Below, piece by piece: positions 12,001-23,400 of a stretch of 64,000 bases of DNA (its first letter is position 1; each line of letters begins with the position of its first letter). Below the pieces are notes generated by a model that searched no databases, was not told the origin of the DNA, and saw only the letters and a list, made by a program, of their open reading frames with translations. The DNA comes from Lytechinus variegatus. Its lineage: Eukaryota > Echinodermata > Echinoidea > Temnopleuroida > Toxopneustidae. Where the stretch lies: contig NC_054755.1 in NCBI RefSeq assembly GCF_018143015.1, positions 6,561,208 through 6,625,207 on the forward strand, written 5' to 3'. The position numbers and the translations under genes are program-made.

Positions 12001-15000
12001 GTCTAATACTTTTTTGTCCACAACGTCTGAAGTATTTTGATCCAGTGGTCATTTATAGCCCCATTGACCATGTCTAATGCAGAGAGACATACCCCGAGCC
12101 ATACACATTTCGACTAATATCCACCATGTAGAAGAACTCTATCTGAATTATGGTAACCAAATATTGGGTTGGTGTTGGTTCAGAAAAAAATCTCAATACG
12201 TTTGTCAAGCAATTTCCTTTTAATCAACAGCTATTTTGTTTCTGAAAGTGAACTGTCATTATCATTATTATTATCATCATCATCATCATTATTCATCATT
12301 ATCATTATATACTATTATTTTTATTATCATTATTATTGTTGTTATTGCTATTATTATTGTTGTTGTTTATCATATTCATCATCATTATCATATCGAAGCA
12401 AATTCAAATGTCATTTCTTCTCATATACACAGTAAAAACGGTGTTTGAGATTTTATACAACGCTGTTTTCTATAATAACCGTACAGTAGTTGTTAAACAG
12501 TTTAAACAAACATGTTTAATTTAATGAAGATTAGATATTGAAAATTAAACATTGTTGTTGAAGATTTAAACAGTCTTGTTTAAACTGTTTATACAATTAA
12601 TGTAAGGTTCATATAGTAAACAGCGTTGTATGAAAATTTTAAACAGCGTTTTTATTGTGTACAATCAAGACTATACATAAACCCATATAGTTTAATGGTC
12701 GGAAATTGAATTTGCGACTCGGTTATTATTATAAGGATGGTTCCTTTGATAGTCAAACAGTATCCCGATGATTTACAACAGATTCCGTCAGCCAATTTTT
12801 GTACATAGTGCTTCTGGTTTGATTCAAAAGCGAGATATATATAGTGTGTATAGTAATAACTGTAGTCGTATTTTCAAAATACCGCACAGAAATTCATTAA
12901 GTAGTTGAGAGTCGAAATATTCATTGTTGCCTGTCCAATATTGGCAAATGTCTTCACACGTCCTTTCTTTGGCAACACGTTCTAAAATGTCACCTATTAA
13001 GATCATGATCAGAAACACGGTTCACATTACAGATCAATCAGACTGTTGCCATCAAAGACTTCATGTAAACGCACCTGGATTCGAGTAGTCTACGTCATGA
13101 TTTGTCCGCATCCACTTGTATAATTTACCTTCCAAAATCCATATAAAGCTTCACAATAATTGACAAATTTATTTTATAAAGATGAATAGTTTCTCGCTTA
13201 TAATCAATAATATTGGCTTTCCATAGTTTCATTTCACTGTCGTAAATATCCATAGGCTGGGATGGTAAAAGATCTGAAGTGGATTTGTAACTTTTTGCAA
13301 AACGTGTTAGGATGGCTGAGACTACGGAAGTGGGCGGAGTAGTTCCATACAAGCGTGAACTAATGAGTATTGTCAATATCGGAATGGCAACATTTCTGAA
13401 GAGGCTGAATTGCGGCACTCGATAGGTGAATATGTTCGCTTATTAATTCCAGGCTTATCAAAGATTCCAGAAACCTATACTAAATTTGCATTTCAGATTA
13501 TATCGCGAGGGCATTCTTGTAAAAAATAAAAGCGACTGACTTCACCCGAACATCGCTCCAAGTCCGGTCGGTGTTTTTTTTCAGTTGGTTGAAGTCGATA
13601 CATTCAAGAGTTTTCATGCGTGCAAGGTGGATCTATTCAGAGAGGCAACCTCGTCGGTATAATTTGATCACTCTTTGTGCCACTCTTCATTTTGCCTACT
13701 TCAGCCCAATTCAAATCAATTGCTGATAGAATTCCCTTTCAAAATAGGATCGTTTCCTTCGAAACATATATATGTTCTGCCACCCAGCGAATATTCACCT
13801 CAACGCGGAAGCAACGCAGAGGGAAGAGATTTCGTTTGTGCTTCACACCTAACGCGAGACTGTCCATAACTTAATCATATTTCGATTTAGTTTCGATTTG
13901 ACTTTGGAATGTGAGACATCATTGATCATCGTGCAGAATTGTCGCTAATAAAACATAATCAAGCACCTATTTTGAGGTTTAATGCATGTGCAGAAACGCC
14001 TACGTTGTCATGGTTAAGCATGTTAAGCGTGCGAGATATACACAAGCTTTGATGTATATTATTTTCAACGAGAGTGACTTTGTCATGTTTTGTTTGTGAA
14101 AGGTTCTAATACGATAGTCGAAATTTCGTTAGATCACGGTTATCTCGAATAAATGTTGCTATGGCAGACAACGCTCAAGAAATCCTTCGTTTCCTATCGC
14201 GTAGGCAAGGAACCCCACTCAGGCGGCAGCACTCCCAAAGCTACCGCGAAATCAAAGAAGGCGCCAACAGCGAGAAGACCATCGCCAAAAAACTCAAGAA
14301 GCGCCTGTCTGAGAGTTCTGTATTTTCTCTTTTGGTATCTCAAACAGGTCTGGGACTACCTTGGGTTGCAAGAGAGGATGACGTGTGGGACCAGACCGCC
14401 GTCTACTGCAAGGAGTTTATCCACTCAAAGCTCAAGCGGTTGGGGTATATGGGAGGCAGCAATAAGAACGGGGTCCGAGGTTCGGTAGCTGCTCGTGGTC
14501 AACGAGTCTCGGCTGTCTGTCGGGAGCTCACCCTAGTCGGGTCCGAGCTCGAACGGATGTACCCGACCCTCTATAAGGATATCACCAAGCAGCTCAACGT
14601 CACCATTTCTTCCGAGCAGATCGTCGAACAGGTGCTTTTCGACGTCGGCGATGCGGTGTTCAAAGCGGGGATCACATGGGCGAGGGTCGTCGCGTTTTTT
14701 GTCGTGTCGTCGTCGTTATCAATTGAATGCATGCAGCAAGGGAATGGCATCTTTGTACACAGTATTACAGTGGCCCTAACGAGATACGTTCAAACTAAAC
14801 TAGTGAGGTGGATAGCACAACACGGTGGATGGGTATGTTTTCTTATTCTTTTTGTTATAATTATTTGAGGATCCTGTTATCTTTTTTTTACATAATTATG
14901 TTAAATTCAGTATTATACATGGCCACATTTCTTCAATCAGAGGGTGGAAAGGGGCCAAAGAGCGACATGTACCATTTATCATCCTTTTTGAAAAAAATCT

Positions 15001-17427
15001 CACCCCTCGGCCCTTTTAAGTGGGGACTAATAATAATTTCCATCTCCATTATCATAGATATCAATGTCCTTTATTGTCCTTACACTCTAAATTCCAAGGA
15101 TCTAAAATAAATACAGATCGGCTGCGAATACTGACCAGCAGAAAATTGGATTTAGATTTAAACCTTGTTGATTTAAATACAAATCTAAAAGATTTGAATT
15201 TAAATCTTTTGAGATTATCCCTAAGATTTATTATGAGTTTATAATTCAGCTGGTCACTATTTACACCCGATTTTGATTTATTCTAAATCCTTGAAATTCA
15301 TCGGTATCGTCGTCATCGCTTGATTTAATCATATTCATCATCTTCTATATAGCTTCATCACCATCTTCATCATCGTAATTCTCATCATCATCATCGTAGG
15401 GCATCATCATCATCACAATCACCATTAGTACCATCATCATCATCACCATCACCACCACCACCACCACCATCATTACCATCACCATCATTATCATCATCAT
15501 TACCATCACCACCATCATCATCATTACCATCACTACCACCATCATAATCATCAGCAGCAGCATAATCACCACCATCATCATCAATATCATCATCACCATC
15601 ATCATAATCATCGTCACTACCATCATCATAATTTTCATCATCACCATCATCATTACCATCATCATCATCATCATCATCATCACCATCATTACCATCACCA
15701 TCAGCACCACCATCATTACCATCACTACCACCATCATTATCATAGTCATCAGCATAATTATCATCATCATTATCTTCACAATGTAACGTGAAAACATTTT
15801 CCTCATCTCATTAGTCTCCTATCTATTCAACATGTTCAAGAAGTACTAATAATTTCTCTCAGTCAGGGTAATGCCTTTATCCTTTTGAGTTGTTCGATGT
15901 GTTCTCGGGAGGCGTTCTCTTTGTGCATATAGAGTTAATAAGGTCACCATGTTTGATTTCTGAGGGAAAATCATGAAAACAATTCCATGTATATCATTAT
16001 CCATTCCACCTTGACTTATTTTCTTCCAAACTGCAAAAAAAATCATGAAATTAGCTAGAGGCCAATGATTTTATACATCATGATTTGCGGCTTTTTGCAG
16101 CCGCGTATTCACGCCTATTACAAGACTATATAAAGATCTTTTAGGTATAGAGACATAGGGCTGGAAAGGGCTAATTATTTTTTGATAAATATGACAGAGG
16201 TCACAATATTTCTCTAAAAGAGTATAACCATGGAGACCGATTCTCATTGAAGCTAATTACCAATTATTATTTGGAAAGAAAGAAACTCTTCTTCTAAAGG
16301 CAGAGCGGAATATCAGTTTCGACCTTATGAAGGGATGATGTTAAGGGATTTTAAAAAAAGCATTAATCGTTTAAGGTGAATTATAAATGGAAATGAGGGG
16401 TAGGGCCGGGGGTGGACAGATGGTAAATTAAGAAAATCCTTTTTAGTGTTGTCATTGCAAGGCAAAATCCTTTTGTAATTTCTAAGATCAACGAAAAAAA
16501 TAATGTTGGATCATTCAAAATAGTGATGGGCCGATGAGAGGCGCCAATTTGGGGGAAGGGCTGGGAGTTGGTCGAAGATGAGAATCTTTTTTTTTTGCTA
16601 CTGCCATGAATCTGTTCCTCTCATTTCCAAGATGATCAAAACCAAAAAAAATCAAAGTATTGACAAAGAAATGACGTCACATCATAGCCCCCCCCCCCTC
16701 TGCAATCAAAATCGCCGCCCTGGTCTGGCTTAAACTTTTACCATGTTTACCGGCCTGTTGTAATTCTCTTTCTACTTCTAATCAGTTTTTTCCCCTTTAA
16801 TTCTAATACAAGCGATAGAGTTCAGTATATCAAGGTTACAAGGTATTATCAAGTATGTTCAGTGGCGGCGCCACAGAGGGGAAGAGGGCAAGAACGAAAA
16901 ATGTAAAACAGAGAAATCTGAGTCGTGTAGCTGTATTAAGACAAAAGAATTACATGCCTGTCATCTTGCCCTCCCCCTTCTATAAAAGAATGGGAAAAAG
17001 AGAAGGGTGAAACTATTTTCTGAATATGTCAAAATCTATCACAAAATTTGATTTTTGTAATAAAAATGTCGAAATTTTTGCGAGTGAGCGACATTTGTAT
17101 AAATCAATATTACGCGATATGCCATATCTAGCACCCCCCCCCTAATTTTGGCTCATTTGATATATTTTCAGTCTCCGTAACCCACAAAATGAATTTATGG
17201 AATTTATATTACATGATATATGGGGAAGCTCATCGCATATACCGTCACATTAAATCTTTCAAAATTCGTAATCCAACATTCTTTATTTGTTTTCGTCAGG
17301 CATACACACCTTCATTTCCTACGTAAAGAATAAACCCGACGTCGGATGGACTTCCCGTTTTGACTGCGTGGGTGGTGCTGTGGGGGTGGGGCTGGCTAAG
17401 ACAACAACCTTCTCATTTGTAAAGTGA
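9092..17427 (+). CDS. Small unrecognised protein, four exons, interleaved with BOK
   Basis: Four exons join in phase: 9092-9119 (donor GTAACC), 9902-10020 (acceptor CATCCCAG, donor GTAAGT), 11057-11195 (acceptor CTCTTCCAG, donor GTAAGA) and 17300-17427 (acceptor TTTTCGTCAG, stop TGA). The product is 137 residues. A second ATG at 9922, with a better context (A at -3, G at +4), gives 121 residues and may be the true start. The middle exon encodes a charged, probably coiled-coil helix with VAAKIEEEIRIRDLQAKSLL and TRVNQLKNHYSDEIHY. The last exon has NKPDVGWTSRFDC followed by a small-residue hydrophobic run (VGGAVGVGLAK). I see no signal peptide and do not recognise the family. The third intron (6.1 kb) contains the start and first coding exon of the BOK gene on the same strand. 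The CDS might continue beyond a weak donor at TTT|GTAAAG (17417-17424). Confidence 0.5.
10226..10815. mobile_element. Long-TIR foldback MITE, copy 1
   Basis: About 590 bp with inverted arms of about 200 bp. The left arm runs AGGGGAATGAAACC... and the right ends ...GGTTTCATTCTCC. Arm words include GAGAAAGTTATGAGCATTTG and its complement, and CATTAGTGATCACAATATTC with its partner. TTAA flanks both ends, so a TA or TTAA target duplication is possible. Copy 2 at 39550 is in the opposite orientation. It lies in an intron of the small gene. Confidence 0.8.
11511..11801. mobile_element. MITE (GGCCCGTTTTCTGA / AAACCTGCTAT) inserted in a palindromic repeat unit
   Basis: Inverted ends carry TAGCTTAAACTCAGGTTTAAA and its near complement AAACCTGAGTTTAGTTAAAC. 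About 290 bp, with a second copy at 21055-21358. The flanks (11449-11510 and 11802-11870) are two halves of the 94-bp unit tandemly repeated at 18.4 kb, so this MITE entered an existing copy. GCAATAAC occurs at both junctions. Confidence 0.7.
12250..12400. repeat. (CAT/ATT)n microsatellite
   Basis: Imperfect ATT, CAT and TTG triplets. The Leu/His/Tyr-rich open frames here come from the repeat. Confidence 0.9.
12427..12664. mobile_element. MITE with ACACAGTAAAAACGGTG ends
   Basis: The left end is ACACAGTAAAAACGGTGTTT and the right end is AAACAGCGTTTTTATTGTGT, an inverted pair. AAACAGTTTAAAC words repeat inside. It is non-coding and directly abuts the microsatellite region. Confidence 0.7.
12665..14150. 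other. Intron of the small gene and region 5' of BOK
   Basis: No confirmed exon. A 37-codon ORF (ATG near 13313) and a short open stretch after an AG near 13700 were considered and left out. An in-frame TAA at 14107-14109 precedes the BOK start. The BOK promoter is expected here, but no TATA box could be assigned. Confidence 0.4.
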
Positions 17428-20400
17428 TATCTTTTAATAAGATAAGCAAGAAAATTCAAGAAAAGTGGGATGAAACTAAGACATATAATATATTACTGGA
17501 GTATTTGGACTATAATATAAAAGATATCTCCTGACCACTAAGAGGTTCTTGGTGTATAATGTAAGAAGATATATCCATATTACTAGTCACAAGGTTTGTG
17601 TATTTTGTTTTCAATTTCATGAAATGACATACAATGTAGATCATGGTTCAAATCACATGTCTGCAATCATAGTATTTTGCCACACCCGACCCAGGTTAGG
17701 AAAAATTGTACTTGGCAGGAATTTATTCCTTGAAATAATTTATCGACTTTTGTCAGCTATGTCAAAACCGTTGGTAATTAGAGGACAATGAGTATCATAT
17801 CTGACAGACATTAGAAGATTAAATATAAGGGGCCGAACATATAGTAATTTTCTATCTTCGAATAAGTCACGAACGAGCGAAGCGAGCAAATAAAGGTTTT
17901 ACCTTTTAACATAAAATTTCTGGATTCGTTATAGATTTTGACGCAGTATCAAGACAAGGGTTTCATGTTTCACCCTTTTCCTTTCCCTTTTCTTTCTATT
18001 TCTTCATTTTTGGCAGGCCTTTAATTGGACTTTGGGGAGTCGATCAAGTCCCCAATGCAACCCCCGGCCATTTATATGCCTATACGCCAGATATTATTTC
18101 ACTATGATCATGCAACAAATCAATCAAGCTTATTGTAATGTTACCCCTATTAAATATCCACGCCCCGCCCCTGGCCAAGGAACACTCTTCCGTAGCGTCA
18201 CTCTCCGTCTCAGTGTAGATAGAATGAAATAAACGTGTATTCAAATCTGACGTGCACTCGTCGCCTCTCTATGGGGAAACCACCTGTTTGAATTTCCGCA
18301 AGCTTGCGCTAAATAACAAGGCTCCATAATATTGTCTTTCCTTATTTGTTTCCCTCCTTTAGTTTGGTAGAAAGGTGTATTATCATCATGCAGTATATCT
18401 TCATCTGTAATAATTCAGTTACATCGACGAAACCGACTCCAGTCCAATCAAAGCTATTACGTTATTACCAATGACATGCAATCGGTCGGTTTGGAGTCGG
18501 TGTCGGTTACAGTCACACCAACGAAACCGACTCCAGACCGATCAAAGCTATTACGTTATTACCAATGACATGCAATCGGTCGGTTTGGAGTCGGTGTCGG
18601 TTACAGTCACACCAACGAAACCGACTCCAGACCGATCAAAGCTATTACGTTATTACCAATGACATGCCATCGGTCGGTTTGGAGTCGGTTACAGTCACAC
18701 CAACGAAACCGACTCCAGACCGATCAAAGCTATTACGTTATTACCAATGACATGCCATCGGTCGGTTTGGAGTCGGTTACAGTCACAGCAACGAAACCGA
18801 CTCCAGACCGATCAAAGCTATTACGTTATTACCAATGACATGCCATCGGTCGGTATAAGGATTTGGTTTCATTGGGTGTGACCGTGCATTAGCTGCTCGA
18901 TTATGTTTACATTGGTTGGTTGGTTGGTGGTGATTTTTTACCTGATTGCTAAGAAAGCATGAATGCTTGTAAGAAAGCAACCAGAGGACCAACGGCTTAA
19001 GGTCCTCTCCGAAGGACCTGGTACTGAGGATTAATGCCTTACCAAAGGGCACTAGCGCACCAAATGGGAATCGAACCCGGGTCACCGGAATACGAATCCC
19101 CCGCTCTACCGACTGAGCTTTCGCGCCTTAATAAGATGATAATGATTCGATAATCTTTCAAAGAATATGACATGTTTGCAGTTTCACATATTTTTCATTT
19201 CGTTGTCATCATAGGCCTCTTCTCCTCCTTCTCCTTCTTCTTTTAATCTTCTTCTTCTCCTCCTCCTTTTCTTCTTCTTCTCCGTCTTCTTCCTATTTTA
19301 ATCTTCTTCTCCTTCTTCTCTTTTTTCCTCGCATAGCGTAAAGATTTTGAGTAATCAAAGTGAGAGAGCAAAAAAGGTCAATATTTTCAAATAAATTTTT
19401 TATTATGTAATAGGTTTGGGGAGTATTAAAAGTGAAATCTGGCAAAGTACCAGATTGAAATTAAAGTATTGAAAATTTCGATAGAACGTTCTAACAAATC
19501 GTACATTTCTGTAGATTTTCTTTAAATGGGCTGTAACTCCAATCCCCAAAAGTACACCGGGGGGGGGCATGTTAGTCTGCAGGCACAGACCCTGATTGAA
19601 ACTTTGATCAACAAGTGTGTCTCCGCGCAAAGACTAGCACATACAAAACTTGCTGTCTCAGCGAGAGAGGGCTTACACAAGGCATGATCGAGTATAGGCT
19701 GCACATTCAGACCCTAGACTCGAGTGAAGAGTTTGCATGCACAGCAGACTAGGGGCATAAGGTCAATTTAAACAGGGCAGATAGTGAATACTATAATTTT
19801 TCTTCCATCATGCTACTTATCAACAACATCTTTCAAGAAAGCATAAAAAATATTTTGCAGGTAGGGACGCGACTGAGTATGAACGTGACAAATGGCGAGA
19901 ACAGTTATATTCTGTAATTATTGACAAACGATAATTAATCTCCTCACGCCTAACTTGTCAAGTAATCGCTTCCAGTTTGACATTTCTCAAACGAATGCAT
20001 CACCATCTAGACGCAATGACGAATGAACAATGTTTTGTTTGGAGTTAACTCAATTGTTACCCAGGTAACTGACAGACTGAGAGAAATGCATTTCAAAAAA
20101 AAAATATCATCACATGGTCGATTGCGGTGCCATTTAACATGTTCGGTAGTAAGAGCTTTGTGACTGCGACATTTTAAGACATTCATTTCCGAATTAGCAG
20201 ATGCATGGATTGGTAAGAATGTATTATAGAGAATGGTGAAAAGCAACGAAAATAATGGGAAATGTTCAGTGAAAGAATTCGGCCTTGATAATTTTCGTGA
20301 TAAAAATCGCTTTTTTAATAACTTCAAGTTTTCCATAACGGCTTATAATATGCCAATGTACTTCCCATTATCATCCTGCAGCAGTCATTGTGCAAATCTA

Positions 20401-23400
20401 TACAGCTTTCGTGAAAAAAAATATCGTGCGAAGCAGCAGAATTGTGAATGTGTTGTATTTGCTCTTGTAAAGAAACAAGTTCCATAAAAGTGATACACGA
20501 ACTGATGAGGTAGAATGAAACAAAATTGCCTGAATTCATTTTTTCACGTGTCGTTGCTTCATTATAGTATGGGCATGGAACGATTATAACCGCAATCAAT
20601 TCTTTTATATGCAGATTGTTTTACAATGCAGAACTATTACAAACGTTCATGGGTATTATTATTATACATATTATTTTAGATTTTGGGATGTGATGATATG
20701 CACATCTCGTTCTATTGTCCTGTTTTGTTTTAAAAATAATCATTATTATTATTATTATCATTATCATTTTGAGGGAGATGAGACTTTATGGTAATGTACG
20801 TTCGATCCTAAAACTGTAGATATCTGTAACATATTATTTACTTATCACATAGCAATGGTCACTATCGGGAATATCATGCACGACGATTTTGGGGGATTTT
20901 TTTGTCCATCTCTATAAGGAGGGGAGGGAACGACCCTGCCTCGCTCATTGGCTGCTGAACGGGGCACCCCCCCCCCTCCCCCATGGTGATAATAGGGTTC
21001 CATGAAATATGCTCCGGCGACAATTGCTCCGCTCTCAATTCCACACACTTTGGCCTGTATTCTGAAGTCGGGTTTAACTTAAACTCAGGTTTAAAGTTGT
21101 GGTTTAAGTATGGATGGCCAATTAATCGACAACAATAGAGATATCATATTTCAGCTCATTTGGCTCTCAAAATTATTCATAATTATGTAGGAAGTATAAA
21201 TAGATGATTGTCTTCACCATCGATGAATCAGGAAAGAACACGGTGAACATAAGAAACACACAACTTAATACAAATCTTGACACTTTTGGCTTCCCATAAT
21301 TTTAGTAAAGAGTTAGACTATGGTCTAAGTTAAACCTGACTTCAGAATACGGGCCTTTGTAATCGAATGACCAACTTCAACCCTGGGTTTAAATCTATAC
21401 CCTATCCTAAACCTAATATAAACGCTATTGAATCCCTAACCCTATGCATCATAGACGAAAATGAAGCCAGTAGCAATTGTCACAGGAGCAAATGTCGTGT
21501 CACCGATAAGGTTGATGATAATCATAATCATAGGTGAGATGATGAAAATGATGTAAAGAAATGATGGTCACAACAACGATAATGGCAACAAGATAAACGA
21601 CTATGATATTAAAGTGATTGGTTAACATTGGTTTGACTTTTAAAAAGTCTGAGCTAGAAGGTCACACTTGTCACCTGTGTCTGTGATATGTTACAAAAAT
21701 GAAGCCCAGAAAAAATTGCGTTCGAAAATAATTATTTAGTGCTTCAAAAATTGAAATATAAAGTGACCGGAAACACCATCTTAATTTCATCCCATACACA
21801 TATATGTACTATTTAGGCGTCTATAAGATGCCTATTTACAAAATCGGGGTTTGCCTTGTAGTTTTAGCTTTTCATTCTCAATAATGGTTGTTTTTAGGGT
21901 TTATTAGTTCTAATACATGCACTTGTACACATGTTTCATCTTGGTTTGAGAATTTTTTTAATTGGCTGCTCACCTGAAGTTAAACAATACCATTGATAAT
22001 CACGATCTTATTAATGATGATCATGCATCCAAATTTAAAGTATTGCGTAAATTAACCGATATTGCCATCGAATCTGATTAATGGTTTTATTCAAACTGAA
22101 ACTTTGGTGGAAGGCTGTTATCTGAGGCATTTTTAATATCCAACTCACTTCCTCACGCTTACTCCTCGTTCCACTTCATGTCTGGATCAATTGTCAAATT
22201 CTAAAATAGGGGGCGTTGTCATCGGATTGAATCATATCTGATTGAATACAAAATAAGTCTGAAAGCTTTCATATCTGTGAATATCTAAAAGGGGATATAT
22301 CAAACCTAAATCAGACCGCAGATTCCTAACGAAAACAAAATCACAAAGTGGCAATATACGTGATGTATACCAAGTATTGATCTCCTTCCAATTATCGATC
22401 TATGACTCTCCCCCTTATGTTTCGCATTTTTGTTTTCTTCATTTATTTTTCAAACAAATATGAGACATTGGCAAGTGGGTAAAACTTTTTCCTTTCTTTA
22501 AAATTTTATCATTCATTTTGGTGTCTACCTCGGCTCGTGAGCCAACAGATTTAAGTAGTCAAAATGACTCGATGAGTGGGGAGTCGGGTGCACTGATATG
22601 TCTAGTCACATTTCTTTTTATTTTCAAGTCAGGAATGACTCTGTTCTCGTCAAATTTTACCAGCAAATTAATGTATGAAAAATATTACTAGACAATTTTC
22701 GCTAACATTTTGTTTACTGGTCTAGTCAATTAACTATTTGTTGTAGAGCGTGAAATGATTTTGTGTTAAGTTTCTTCCCAAAAGTGTATAATCAGAATAT
22801 CATAATCTACATTGCCTTATCATGGCACCTTGGTTTTAAAATATTCCTTAACATTTTCATTGGCTTGCTCGCAACGAGAAAGCGTTTCATCAACGTTTTC
22901 GTCCGACAAGTTGTCAGATCTGACAACTTTCCTTGATTTTGATTGACTGAGGAACACTGCTACTATGGTAACTGTCGGATAAAACAGGACTTTTTAGATA
23001 AAAAGTCTGACAAAGTCCTTTCATGAAATAACTCTTCCCCGAAGCAATAATTGATTACTTCCTTCCTCCTCATGTTCATTATTCCATTCGTGTTATCTAT
23101 TATTATGATTTCATTTAATTCGTTGATGAAATTGTTATACGCGAATCATTATGCTACTCAGCAATTGACAGCAAAATATACCCGATCGACCACTGATAAT
23201 GTATTCACATTCGGGAGGCTGATTGGAATTGGAGATGCAATCTTATATTACAATTGGAGTAATAAACATTCATTTTATATTGTATCTCACTGTATGATCA
23301 AAGAATAATCTAGAACAATATATAAGTCGTCTCAGATATTAATGGGATGCCTATTAGTGGTTTTTATCTGATGAAAAAAATGTGATATCAGTAAAAACAT

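Noticed and set aside
13313-13423. 37-codon plus-strand ORF starting MAETTEVGG
   Set aside because: Protein-like start, but its stop comes before a usable donor and no partner exon was found.
13700-13870. Open stretch after an AG near 13700 as a further exon of the small gene
   Set aside because: Phase would fit, but composition is poor and the 17300 exon is a better match.
15345-15806. 153-residue Met/Val-rich minus-strand frame
   Set aside because: It is a (CAT)n microsatellite read backwards.
18471-18750. Repeated 60-63-codon frames
   Set aside because: They come from the 94-bp tandem unit and have no splice or domain support.
18428-18857. Possible CRISPR-like array
   Set aside because: Units are contiguous and palindromic with no unique spacers, in a eukaryotic genome.
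19060-19131. tRNA-Thr gene on the minus strand
   Set aside because: The anticodon stem pairs badly and a SINE body follows directly.
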